NCBI GenBank assembly: GCA_964393335.1
Contig: CAYMTN010000110.1
Coordinates: 1 to 16,963, forward strand
Length of the DNA: 16,963 bases
Reading direction: 5' to 3'
DNA from: CAYMTN01 sp964393335
Lineage (GTDB): Bacteria; Chloroflexota; Anaerolineae; Aggregatilineales; Aggregatilineaceae
Below the pieces are notes generated by a model, which saw nothing but the letters and a program-made list of their open reading frames with translations, was not told where the DNA came from and searched no databases. Each line of letters starts with the position of its first letter. Position 1 is the first letter of the stretch. Below are positions 1 through 7,868 of the stretch, one piece after another. Made by a program: the position numbers and the translations under genes.

Positions 1-175
1 AGAAATGGCAATGGGTATCACCCAAAAGCGTGCGTCGCCGTCGAGAGCGGCGATGTGTGGTCTGTGGTGTGGTGCTGCCGGAGCCATCGCCACAAGGCGG
101 GCGTCGGCGCAAGTATTGCTCGAATAGATGTCGGCAGTGTGCCAAACGCGAACGGGATAAACAAGCTGTATTCAA

Positions 176-196
176 CCCTGGATAGCCCAGCCAGGG
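176..196 (-). terminator. Weak hairpin downstream of the DUF2330 gene
   Basis: Plus-strand bases 176-181 (CCCTGG) pair with 191-196 (CCAGGG) around a 9-nt loop. Read on the minus strand the hairpin lies about 80 nt after the DUF2330 stop and is followed by TTGAATAC, which is only mildly T-rich. It could end the DUF2330 transcript but has no proper U-tract. A second stem, TCGCCG (35-40) with CGGCGA (48-53), sits closer to the window edge. I saw no gene in bases 1-274. Confidence 0.2.
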
Positions 197-274
197 CTGA
201 TTCTTGGTACTCCAATGAACAGCGACATCTTCCCTCAAAATCGAACGGATGAGCAATGCAGCCGGCCTCGGCAC

Positions 275-2407
275 TCATTCGCACGAAATGCCAGAGGGGG
301 TGTTCTCAGCCATCAATTGCAGCACAGCCCTGTATTGTTCGATGTATTCCGCAGGAGCGGAATACTCTATCACATAGCCACCTGTTACCTTTACCCATCC
401 TGATGCCCCTTCAGGATGCTCCGAACTGAACGGCAAGGCCTGACCTTCGCACTGTATCGCATGACGCCATTCAGCCTCGCGTTCATCATCTGGCAGGTTA
501 TACGCTTCCCATAACCAATCTAAGGCTTCATGTAACACCTCGCTGCCTTCAGCGTATACAATCGGAGCTACGACCTGCCGTAGGGGAATCAAACGCACGT
601 AGGGGATATACTTTTCGCCAATAAACCTCTGGGGTTTGATCAGGATGTTACTTGTTCGCTGTTTGGAAAGAAGTACCTCCCAGCCCTCCGGGTATGGCAC
701 CTGGACGCTGGCGGTGTAGACACTCAAGCCGTACCCGTCAAGAAAGAGAGTATACCGCAGATCTGGGGTGCGATAGAATTGGTAGGCGCGCGCATAGGCC
801 AGCATCGTTTCATACAGTGGGCCATTAACTGCCCAGTCTTCCTCGCTGGCCAGCATCCCCAATAAGACCGCCGGAATCTCATTGGACCATCTGGAGTCGC
901 TCCCCGGTTCTTGTGGGTAATAACGGACGTAAATGGGTACGCGTCCTTCCTCAGACAAAAGGTCATCTTCAGCATAGGGCAGATCAAAAAGACTCCGGAA
1001 TGCGTTCCGCTGTTCCCACCAGGAATCGCTCATTTCGTGCTTGTAATACAGGTTCTCCGCAAACACGAACATGGGGGGCGTTGTCGCACCTGCGAAAAAG
1101 GCATTGAGCGTGGCACGATCAACCGGTTCAGGAGCATAGATATAGGCGGGTGATAATCCGGTTTCCGGATTGGTTTCAATCGTGCTCAAGACCCAGTCTG
1201 CCGGGCGCACGATGTCGAGCCGCAAATCAGCAAAATAGGAGTGTTCCTCAGGCAGCCTCGCCCACTGCTCGTCACTCAAGACCTGCGCAGAACTGCATCC
1301 CCAGTATTCTAAGGGATCAATAATCTCACTCAAATCAACAACCTGGCTGACATCTTCGGCCAGCGAACTGGCGACAAAAACGGGGTCGAGCGTCATCTGT
1401 TCCGGTGACATGCACGTCCACAGAGAAGTCAGGTATGGAAAGCGTGTGATCAGATCCATCAGAAACTTATCCTCACGAACCAGTTCCCCGGTCGGTATGT
1501 CCCCAAAATACCGGTCATCCAAAAGCAGCGTAGCAGATGGTCCTGCGAACCGGGTAAAAAACACCTGTCCATCGTACAACGCTTGGTGGCGCTGCAATTC
1601 ATCAAAATAGCCATACGCTGTCGCATCGTTTTGGCTATACCGGTATCCAACGTTAGCCACCCGGCTTGCAGCCCGAAACCGACTGAAGTCCGGGGTGGGA
1701 TGGGCGTAGTTGTTCGGTGCATACTGCTTGTCCGCGAAGATCCAGATATTGATCGGCATGTCTTCGACTGCGGCGGCTGCTGTCAGCCGGATGGGGAAAA
1801 TAACCTGATCAGCCTGATACGTGATGACAATGGGCCGGATGTCCTGTGAGGAGGAATCCTGGCGGAGTCGCATTGCCAGGAAATACATGCCTTCCTCGAC
1901 ATAGGCAGTAATGACCGATTCAATTTCCTCCGGCACTCCGTAACCATTCTCGCGCAGCCATGTTACCAAAGCGCCTGGATCGTCTTCACCCCCCAGCACA
2001 ATATAGTCATACGGGCCAACTGCCCCCACCGACATGATATCCGGCCCGCCACCGCCACCGCCACCAGCCATCCGCAGGTGCTCGCAATAGTATGGCGGAT
2101 ACTCCATCCGAGGAGTTGTCGCCGCCTCCAAAATCTCCAACGACTTTGTCTCCGCGACATCCAGTTCTGGCAGCGACGGCACCGGGAACACCCAACTGAA
2201 TTCCTCCGCTTCACCCTCGTAACTGATACCAAGCACAATGGTGATGGTCCCATCCCCATTGACGGTAAAAATCACGCGCTCGGCGTTTTGATAAACGCCA
2301 AACTCGCTCGGCCAGAAAAAACCGCCATCAGATGCGGCGTGCGGGACGGCGATCACCAACAGGATCGTCCCCAGACTCAATGTCACGACTCCCCATCGTT
2401 CTGGCAT
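275..2407 (-). CDS. Exported DUF2330 domain protein, 710 aa
   Basis: Large secreted or surface protein of unknown function. The N-terminus looks like a signal peptide: MPERW, then a hydrophobic stretch (GVVTLSLGTILLVIAV), then PHAAS with likely cleavage before DGGFFWPSEF. The mature start is typical of DUF2330: DGGFF, a bacterial-style QNAERVIF strand, SYEGEAEEFSWVFPVPSLPEL, then GPYDYIVL and an ENGYGVPEE segment followed by YVEEGMYFLAMRLR. A run of seven glycines (about residues 115-121) comes from a GGTGGC hexanucleotide repeat. The long C-terminal half (about residue 350 on) has no domain I recognise, and no C-terminal membrane anchor or sorting signal is visible. I chose the start at 2407 over 2440 because AAAGAGG lies 6 nt upstream and because the signal peptide then begins properly. 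Base composition is visibly less GC-rich than the adjacent ATPase genes. DUF2330 assignment is from family knowledge; the biochemical role is unknown. Confidence 0.85.
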   Translation of the reverse strand: MPERWGVVTLSLGTILLVIAVPHAASDGGFFWPSEFGVYQNAERVIFTVNGDGTITIVLGISYEGEAEEFSWVFPVPSLPELDVAETKSLEILEAATTPRMEYPPYYCEHLRMAGGGGGGGPDIMSVGAVGPYDYIVLGGEDDPGALVTWLRENGYGVPEEIESVITAYVEEGMYFLAMRLRQDSSSQDIRPIVITYQADQVIFPIRLTAAAAVEDMPINIWIFADKQYAPNNYAHPTPDFSRFRAASRVANVGYRYSQNDATAYGYFDELQRHQALYDGQVFFTRFAGPSATLLLDDRYFGDIPTGELVREDKFLMDLITRFPYLTSLWTCMSPEQMTLDPVFVASSLAEDVSQVVDLSEIIDPLEYWGCSSAQVLSDEQWARLPEEHSYFADLRLDIVRPADWVLSTIETNPETGLSPAYIYAPEPVDRATLNAFFAGATTPPMFVFAENLYYKHEMSDSWWEQRNAFRSLFDLPYAEDDLLSEEGRVPIYVRYYPQEPGSDSRWSNEIPAVLLGMLASEEDWAVNGPLYETMLAYARAYQFYRTPDLRYTLFLDGYGLSVYTASVQVPYPEGWEVLLSKQRTSNILIKPQRFIGEKYIPYVRLIPLRQVVAPIVYAEGSEVLHEALDWLWEAYNLPDDEREAEWRHAIQCEGQALPFSSEHPEGASGWVKVTGGYVIEYSAPAEYIEQYRAVLQLMAENTPSGISCE

Positions 2408-2413
2408 GAGGTG

Positions 2414-2420
2414 CCTCTTT
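2414..2420 (-). promoter_or_regulatory. Ribosome binding site deciding the DUF2330 start
   Basis: On the minus strand AAAGAGG is separated by 6 nt from the ATG at 2407. The alternative ATG at 2440 has no Shine-Dalgarno-like sequence upstream, only an AT-rich stretch that looks more like a promoter. Confidence 0.6.
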
Positions 2421-2444
2421 CCAAAATTCCTTATCGTCATTTAT

Positions 2445-2450
2445 ATTGTA
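2445..2450 (-). promoter_or_regulatory. Possible -10 element for the DUF2330 gene
   Basis: The minus strand reads TACAAT (one mismatch to TATAAT) within an AT-rich stretch, about 37 nt before the preferred start codon. No convincing -35 hexamer lies at 16-18 nt upstream, so this is tentative. The 109-nt gap after the ATPase D gene and the composition change fit an independent transcription unit. Confidence 0.3.
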
Positions 2451-2493
2451 GAATCAAATTTCCGAACAGATGTACAATTCGGCTGGTACAGCG

Positions 2494-2520
2494 GTAGGCT
2501 GGCATTTACGCCAGTGCTAC
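2494..2520 (-). terminator. Hairpin at the end of the ATPase operon
   Basis: An imperfect inverted repeat overlaps the stop codon of the last ATPase gene. CTGGC (2499-2503) pairs with GCCAG (2510-2514), and an outer GTAG (2494-2497) pairs with CTAC (2517-2520). No U-tract follows on the minus strand, so it is not a classical intrinsic terminator. It may slow or protect the 3' end of the operon mRNA instead. Confidence 0.3.
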
Positions 2521-3158
2521 GGCACCTGGGCGCGTTTGCGTTCCAGGGCGCGTTTAGCCAGCTTCAGCCGGAAATGATCGGCGCGTTCGCGCTCATCAAG
2601 CGTCATCTGGATATAGCTGGTTTCGGCTTCGAGCTGGGGGATCAGGATGTTCTTGAGTGCATTGACGCGCCGCGATGTGCGTTGAATCTCCCCGATGAGC
2701 CGCCGCAGGCGCAGTTCGCTTTCGGCAAGCTGCACGATCATATCCACTTCGGCTTCGAACGCGGCGGCGGCTTCATCCAGCGTGGTGGATGTCCCGATGA
2801 CCGAATAGCCGCGATCGTATGCAGGCCGCGTGACGCGAGTCTGCTCGATCACCGGCACGGTCACGCCCATGACATTGGTACTGCCGATCCGCAGGGGGAG
2901 AATGTCGCGGCTGACCAGTGCCACAGATTTGACAGCTTCTTCTCCGGCGGTGGCACAGGCCCGGGCCAGCGCGCGCTGGGCTGCTGCCGCAACCTGATGC
3001 AAGGCTTCAGATTCTTCCATCACCACGCCGGCTACCCGCAGCAGTTCTTCCATGAGCGCGCTGCGTTTCTGTTCCAACAGCTCGTGGCCTTGCCTGGCCA
3101 GTTTGATCTGTTCTTTGCGCGCCAGCAGCGCCATGCGCGTGCTTGAGATGTTCCGCAT
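2517..3158 (-). CDS. atpD: V/A-type ATPase subunit D (central rotor shaft)
   Basis: Subunit D forms the long coiled-coil shaft that turns inside the A3B3 head and, with subunit F, passes rotation to the membrane ring. The 213-residue protein has the family opening, with basic and alternating residues such as TRMALLARKEQIKLARQG followed by LLEQKRSALMEELL. A second long helix spans about residues 150-205 (LRRLIGEIQRTSRRVNALKN is the well-conserved part). The length is normal for the family. It is the last gene of the ATPase operon. The start at 3158 has GGGAGG a few bases upstream and sits 16 nt after the B stop. Confidence 0.95.
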   Translation of the reverse strand: MRNISSTRMALLARKEQIKLARQGHELLEQKRSALMEELLRVAGVVMEESEALHQVAAAAQRALARACATAGEEAVKSVALVSRDILPLRIGSTNVMGVTVPVIEQTRVTRPAYDRGYSVIGTSTTLDEAAAAFEAEVDMIVQLAESELRLRRLIGEIQRTSRRVNALKNILIPQLEAETSYIQMTLDERERADHFRLKLAKRALERKRAQVP

Positions 3159-3174
3159 CGGGTCCTCCCGCGGG

Positions 3175-4590
3175 CTACTGCTCCTGGCGGTGGTGCTGCC
3201 GGATCAGGTCTTCGGGGATGCGCTTCAGCATATGGGTCGGCATCGGGGCGAGCAGGTCCCAGGCGAGATCGAGCGTGTCATCGATCGTGCGGTTGGTCCG
3301 ACCCTGGCCCACGAACCGCCTTTCGAAATCGTCGGCAAAAGCCAGGATGCGCTGTTCCTCCGCCGATAAGGCCGCTTCGCCGATGATGGCGACCAGCCGC
3401 CGCAGATCGCGCCCGCGCGCGTACAGCGCGTAAAGCTGATCGGCCATAAAGCGGTGATCACCGCGTGTCTTGGCTTCCCCGATACCGGCCTTCATCTGGC
3501 GCGATAGCGACGGCAGCACGTCGATTGGCGGGTAGATTCCTTTGCGGTGCAGGTCACGGCTAAGCACGATCTGGCCTTCGGTGATGTAGCCGGTCAGGTC
3601 GGGGATGGGGTGGGTGATGTCGTCGTCAGGCATGGTCAGGATCACAAGCTGGGTGACCGATCCGCGATTGCCCTGAATGCGTCCGGCACGCTCGTACAGG
3701 CTGGCGAGATCGGAATACATATAGCCCGGATACCCGCGCCGCCCCGGCACTTCTTCACGGGCGGCGGCGACTTCGCGTAGTGCTTCGCAGTAGTGGGTCA
3801 TATCCGTCATGATGACCAGTACGTGCTGCTGGTGGGTGAAGGCCAGATATTCGGCGGCGGTCAGGGCGGCGCGGGCGGTCAGCAGGCGCAGCACGGACGG
3901 ATCATCGGCGTGGTTGATGAATAACACGGTGCGCTCGGTCGCGTCGTTGGCCTGGAACTGGTCGATGAAAAACGCGACTTCGCGGTGTGTCACGCCGATC
4001 GCCGCGAAGACGACCGCGAACGGCTCCGTATCGCCGCCCCTCGCGCTGAACACACGCGCCTGGGCCGTGATCTGCGCGGCTAACTCGTTGGCGGGGAGTC
4101 CCGCGCCGGAGAAGATCGGGAGCTTTTGGCCGCGTGTGAGCGTGTTCAGCCCATCGATGGCTGAGATGCCGGTCTGGATAAACTCGCTGGGATGGGTGCG
4201 CACGGTCGGATTGATTGGCGCGCCGTTGATGTCGAGCGCCGCCTCCGGCACGATCGGGGGGCCGCCGTCGACAGGCTGACCCGTGCCGTCCAACACGCGG
4301 CCCAGCATCGACAGTGACACGTCCAGCCGCGCGACGTCGCCCCGAAAGCGGACGCGCGTCGATGTCAGGTCCAGGCCCGCGGTGCCGATGAACACCTGCA
4401 CTACCCCGTGATTGCCGTTGACTTCCAGTACGCGGCCCAGCCGCACCATGCCATCCGGATCGATGATCTCGACCATCTCGTGATAGGCGATCCCCGACGT
4501 GCGCTCGATAAAAATCAGCGGCCCGCGAATCTGCGAGAGAGTCCGGTATTCTTTGGTGATCAGCCGGGGCTTGGGCACCTCTTGATTCAT
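3175..4590 (-). CDS. atpB: V/A-type ATPase subunit B (non-catalytic)
   Basis: Subunit B alternates with catalytic subunit A in the hexameric head and lines one side of each nucleotide site. The 471-residue protein opens with KEYRTLSQIRGPLIFIER, which matches the B family start. It has the degenerate P-loop SGAGLPAN (about 161-168) in place of a Walker A motif, so it should not hydrolyse ATP itself. The region ESSPGRRGYPGYMYSDLASLYERAG in A/B proteins is represented here by VPGRRGYPGYMYSDLASL and YERAGR. I preferred the ATG at 4590, one base after the A stop, over an upstream in-frame ATG at 4635, because the family N-terminus begins there and GGAG lies upstream. Tight spacing suggests coupling to A. 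Confidence 0.95.
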   Translation of the reverse strand: MNQEVPKPRLITKEYRTLSQIRGPLIFIERTSGIAYHEMVEIIDPDGMVRLGRVLEVNGNHGVVQVFIGTAGLDLTSTRVRFRGDVARLDVSLSMLGRVLDGTGQPVDGGPPIVPEAALDINGAPINPTVRTHPSEFIQTGISAIDGLNTLTRGQKLPIFSGAGLPANELAAQITAQARVFSARGGDTEPFAVVFAAIGVTHREVAFFIDQFQANDATERTVLFINHADDPSVLRLLTARAALTAAEYLAFTHQQHVLVIMTDMTHYCEALREVAAAREEVPGRRGYPGYMYSDLASLYERAGRIQGNRGSVTQLVILTMPDDDITHPIPDLTGYITEGQIVLSRDLHRKGIYPPIDVLPSLSRQMKAGIGEAKTRGDHRFMADQLYALYARGRDLRRLVAIIGEAALSAEEQRILAFADDFERRFVGQGRTNRTIDDTLDLAWDLLAPMPTHMLKRIPEDLIRQHHRQEQ

Positions 4591-4591
4591 A

Positions 4592-6427
4592 TCAGCGCGC
4601 TCCGAGGGTATTGAATGTGTCACGCAGGCGGGCATCCAACGCCTGCAACTGCGCGACAGCGTCCGTCGGCGGGATCTCCTTCATGCGGGCTAGCCGGTCA
4701 ACGCCGGGCAGATCGTGCAGCCGTTCGAGCGGGATCCGATCTTCCAGCGCATGCTGGCAGGCGTGGTAATAATTGAGCAGCATTTTCAGCATCCAGAACG
4801 TCTTATCCAGCGGGCTGAACCGGTCGTTTTCTTCGAACGGCGACTGCTGCAAGAAGTCCTGCTGGACCATCTCCGCGATGAGCAGCAGCAAATGCTCTTT
4901 CTCCGTCAGCGCTTCGGGGCCGACTAACTGCACGATCTCTTGCAGCTCGTCGGCACGCTGCAGCAGCGCCATGCTTTCGCGCATCAGGTCGTTCCATTCG
5001 CCGGTCATGTGTTCTCGGTACCACTGCTTGAGATCGTACAGGGTATAGCTCTGTGTCCAACTGACCGCCGGAAAGTGGCGGCGGCGCGACAGCGTGTAAT
5101 CGAGCGCCCACAATGCGCCGACGACGCTCATCGAGCTTTGCGTGATCGGTTCGGAGAAGTCTCCGCCCGGCGGCGATACTGCGCCGACCAGCGTCAGCGA
5201 TCCGACACGCGGCGCGGGATCGGTCCGGTCGCTGGCTCCCGGAGGGCGGCCCAGGCAACTCACACGCCCCGATCGCTCGTAAAACTCGGAGAGACGCGCC
5301 GCCAGATAGGCGGGATAACCTTCTTCGCCGGGGATTTCCTCCAGACGCCCGGAGATCTCGCGCAGCGCTTCGCCCCAGCGCGACGTGGAGTCGGCGAGCA
5401 GCAGCACGTCATAGCCCATGTCGCGGTAGTATTCGCCGATCGTGATGCCGGTGTAAATGCTGGCTTCGCGCGCGGCGACCGGCATGTTAGACGTGTTGGC
5501 GATCAGCACAGTGCGGTTCATCAGCGGTAGACCGGTGTGAGGGTCGGCGATCTGCGGGAATTCTTCGAGCACGTCCGCGATTTCGTTGCCGCGTTCGCCG
5601 CACCCGACATAAATCACGATGTCCACATCGGCCCAACGTGCTAGCGACTGCTCGAGCACGGTTTTACCGGTCCCGAAGCCGCCGGGCACGATCGCGGTGC
5701 CGCCCTTCGCCACCGGGAAGAAGGCGTCAATCACGCGCGTTCCCGTGATCAAGGGTTCCTGCGCGGCCAGCCGTGACTCAAACGGGCGCGGCTGGCGCAC
5801 GGGCCAGGTTTGCACGAGCCGGATCGCGTGATGCTGCCTGGCCCCGGTCTGGTCCGTTTCGATGGTGGCGATCACGTCGTGGATCGTGAACGCGCCTGCG
5901 CGGATGTTTGCGATCCGGCCTGCCATCTTCGGGGGGACCATGACGCGGTGCTCGATGGCCGGGGTTTCGGGCACAGTGCCCAGGATGTCTCCGCCCGCTA
6001 CCGTATCGCCTGCGCGCACCTGCGGCGTAAACGCCCAGCGCGTGTCTTCGGGCAGGGGGAACGCGCTCACGCCCCGGTCGATGAAATTACCGCTGAGCGT
6101 TTTCAGATCGGTCAAGGGGCGCTGAAGCCCGTCATAGATCTGGGCCAACAGCCCCGGCCCCAGGCGTACTGCGAGCGGTGCGCCCGTGCTGTGGACCGGC
6201 TCGCCGACGTGCAGCCCGGCTGTCTCTTCGTAGACCTGGACAGTCGTCAGGTTGCCGGAGAGCCGGATCACTTCGCCCACCAGCCCCATTTCACCCACCT
6301 GGACCACGTCGAACAGGCGCACGTTTTTGAGATTGAGAACGCCCACGACCGGCCCGGCCACGCGGATGACTTCTCCCCAATGCCCGTCTTGATGGCTGTT
6401 TGGATGGCTGTTTGTTTGGTATCTCAC
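4592..6427 (-). CDS. atpA: V/A-type ATPase subunit A (catalytic)
   Basis: Catalytic nucleotide-binding subunit of the A3B3 head. The P-loop is GGFGTGKT (residues 249-256), followed by VGCGERGNE with the catalytic glutamate E278. ADSTSRWGEALREISGRL (345-362) and GEEGYPAYLAARLSEFYERSG are standard. The non-homologous region that marks V/A-type A subunits lies at about 110-200. The 611-residue length is slightly above the usual 580-600 for two reasons. The N-terminus has about 15 extra residues before GEVIRVAGPVV, encoded partly by a 12-bp duplication. An insertion, RPPGASDRTDPAPR, also lies near residues 394-407, where relatives have a short turn before GS.TLVGAVSPPGGDFSEP. It starts with GTG and overlaps the stop of F by 4 nt (GTGA), with AGGGTG upstream. 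Confidence 0.95.
   Translation of the reverse strand: MRYQTNSHPNSHQDGHWGEVIRVAGPVVGVLNLKNVRLFDVVQVGEMGLVGEVIRLSGNLTTVQVYEETAGLHVGEPVHSTGAPLAVRLGPGLLAQIYDGLQRPLTDLKTLSGNFIDRGVSAFPLPEDTRWAFTPQVRAGDTVAGGDILGTVPETPAIEHRVMVPPKMAGRIANIRAGAFTIHDVIATIETDQTGARQHHAIRLVQTWPVRQPRPFESRLAAQEPLITGTRVIDAFFPVAKGGTAIVPGGFGTGKTVLEQSLARWADVDIVIYVGCGERGNEIADVLEEFPQIADPHTGLPLMNRTVLIANTSNMPVAAREASIYTGITIGEYYRDMGYDVLLLADSTSRWGEALREISGRLEEIPGEEGYPAYLAARLSEFYERSGRVSCLGRPPGASDRTDPAPRVGSLTLVGAVSPPGGDFSEPITQSSMSVVGALWALDYTLSRRRHFPAVSWTQSYTLYDLKQWYREHMTGEWNDLMRESMALLQRADELQEIVQLVGPEALTEKEHLLLLIAEMVQQDFLQQSPFEENDRFSPLDKTFWMLKMLLNYYHACQHALEDRIPLERLHDLPGVDRLARMKEIPPTDAVAQLQALDARLRDTFNTLGAR
6391..6414. repeat. 12-bp perfect tandem duplication in atpA 5' end
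   Basis: GATGGCTGTTTG at 6391-6402 is repeated exactly at 6403-6414. The unit length is a multiple of three, so it adds residues without breaking the frame. On the coding strand it gives the repeated NSHP/NSHQ at residues 7-14 of subunit A. This sits in the extra N-terminal segment that other A subunits lack. Confidence 0.9.
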
Positions 6428-6774
6428 GTGTCACCCTGGTTTTTCTCGTTGCCGATGGCGATATGTACTCCGATCGAGCGGCGGATCATACGGGCGATGC
6501 GCGCGCTGCGCGTCACGTCCTGGCCGGTGGGACCGCCGCTGGGAATAGCAAGGTACAACAGGCTGTCGGACCCATCCAGGCGCTGGATGAGCGCTGGGTC
6601 CAGGTGCGCCAGCAGGCTGTCATCCAGCGCCAGCAGGCACGTTTCGTTGGCGTCGAGCCACGCGGCGATCAGCTCTTCCGCCGCTTCGACATCTTCCGCG
6701 CCGTATGCCTCAACGCCTGCCAGTTGGAAGCCTGTGACCAGGTTGGGTCGCACGACGGCGCGCAGTGTGCTCAT
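6424..6774 (-). CDS. atpF: V/A-type ATPase subunit F
   Basis: Subunit F is a small Rossmann-like protein that binds the D shaft at the base of the head and tunes rotation. This 116-residue protein begins MSTLRAVVRPNLVTGFQLAG, then has AYGAEDVEAAEELIAAWL and a SLLYLAIPSGGP segment near residue 80-90, as in family members. The start at 6774 overlaps the C stop by 4 nt (ATGA), which is the classical translational-coupling arrangement. A longer in-frame reading upstream, to 6936, lies inside gene C and has no homology-like sequence, so it was not used. Its own stop overlaps the GTG of A. Confidence 0.9.
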   Translation of the reverse strand: MSTLRAVVRPNLVTGFQLAGVEAYGAEDVEAAEELIAAWLDANETCLLALDDSLLAHLDPALIQRLDGSDSLLYLAIPSGGPTGQDVTRSARIARMIRRSIGVHIAIGNEKNQGDT

Positions 6775-7847
6775 AGGATGATCTCCACATCTTCGATAAT
6801 GCTGCCCGGCGTCAGCCCGGTGTTGATCCCGTGGGCCACCCAGCGCAGGTTGCCGGTCTCGTTGATCTTCAGCGCCATGTAGCCCAGCAGCACGCCGATC
6901 CCAAGCGGGTCCTTGTGGATCAGCCCGGCGCGCCAATGCAGGCGGTAGCGCTGCAAGTGCTGTTCGAGCGTGCTAAGCCGGTTCGACCGGTGGTAGGCTT
7001 TCAGCCCGGCGGCCAACGGATCGCCGTAGGGTGTCGCTTCCAGCGATTTGATCGCCGCTTCCAGCGACGGCTGGTGCGCGGCCTGCTCCAACGTATCGAA
7101 CGACAGGCGGCCCGGCCCGACGAACAGCGCGTGCACGCTGTCCACGCGGAAGCGCTTGATATAGATGGGCTGTTCGGCGGGCGTTTGTACCAGGCGCAAC
7201 AGGGTCAGTAAGTTCATCAGGTCTGCTTCCAGCGCCAACGCCGCTTCGAGCCGGTCCGAGGCTCCCGGTGCAGCGCGTGCCAGGGGCATCGTTTGTTCGA
7301 AATACCAGTGATCGAGCGCCAACTCAAATTCCGGAATCGCGACATTAGGACGCACGGAGCGCAGCCGGACAAGCGGGCGTGCCAGCGGCAGACCCATACT
7401 CGCCATGAGATCGATGGCCGTACGCGGATCAGACGCCTGCGCCAACTGCGCCAGAATAGTCTCGGAGAGATCGCCGATGGGCACCTGGGCAGCCCTTATC
7501 TCGCCGGGCGACACCTTATTTTCCAGGCCGCGCAGGATCGTCTTGATATTGTGCACGTCGTACATCTGGAGCAGGGCCGCTGCCAGGTTGAGTTCCGGCG
7601 CGTCGAAAAAACGGCGGATCTTGCGAAATGTCGCCGCGACGTGGAGGCTGAGCGCCGCGTTGATGGCTTCCAGTTCGTCACCCCGGCCGAATGTCGCCTG
7701 AACGGACTCTTCGTACACGGTGTGCGAGAGCAGGGTCAGCAGGTGATCGAGAGTCCCGGCGGCAGCCAATATCTGGTAATCCGCCCCGGTCAACAGGCGA
7801 GATTTCATCGCACGCAGCCGCGCGTTGCTGTAATCGTAGCCGCTCAT
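6771..7847 (-). CDS. atpC: V/A-type ATPase subunit C (AC39/d family socket)
   Basis: Subunit C is a funnel-shaped protein that sits on the membrane ring and receives the D/F shaft. The 358-residue protein begins SGYDYSNARLRAMKSRLL and continues with LAAALLQMYDVHNIKTILRG near residues 88-107, which are conserved family segments (the YD.HN.K motif). It ends with a family-type C-terminal repeat that includes DPLGIGVLLGYMALKINE and LR.VAHGIN. The helix-rich, soluble composition and length fit. It lies 21 nt downstream of E and overlaps F by 4 nt. Confidence 0.93.
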   Translation of the reverse strand: MSGYDYSNARLRAMKSRLLTGADYQILAAAGTLDHLLTLLSHTVYEESVQATFGRGDELEAINAALSLHVAATFRKIRRFFDAPELNLAAALLQMYDVHNIKTILRGLENKVSPGEIRAAQVPIGDLSETILAQLAQASDPRTAIDLMASMGLPLARPLVRLRSVRPNVAIPEFELALDHWYFEQTMPLARAAPGASDRLEAALALEADLMNLLTLLRLVQTPAEQPIYIKRFRVDSVHALFVGPGRLSFDTLEQAAHQPSLEAAIKSLEATPYGDPLAAGLKAYHRSNRLSTLEQHLQRYRLHWRAGLIHKDPLGIGVLLGYMALKINETGNLRWVAHGINTGLTPGSIIEDVEIIL

Positions 7848-7868
7848 CGCGTGATCCCGGTGTTGATC

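Noticed and set aside
18..284. 88-codon minus-strand frame after the DUF2330 gene
   Set aside because: It overlaps the DUF2330 stop, has no ribosome binding site or homology-like segment, and competes with a plus-strand frame of equal quality.
2041..2075. GGTGGC hexanucleotide repeat as a candidate array
   Set aside because: Only three units, no spacers, and it simply encodes the glycine run in the DUF2330 protein.
2406..3146. Plus-strand open frame opposite the ATPase D gene
   Set aside because: Shadow of the D gene; the protein is rich in residues typical of reverse-frame coding and has no domain.
5810..6781. Long plus-strand open frame opposite the ATPase A and F genes
   Set aside because: It is antisense to well-recognised genes with family motifs, has an unusual composition and shows no domain. 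Long antisense frames are expected in GC-rich coding DNA.
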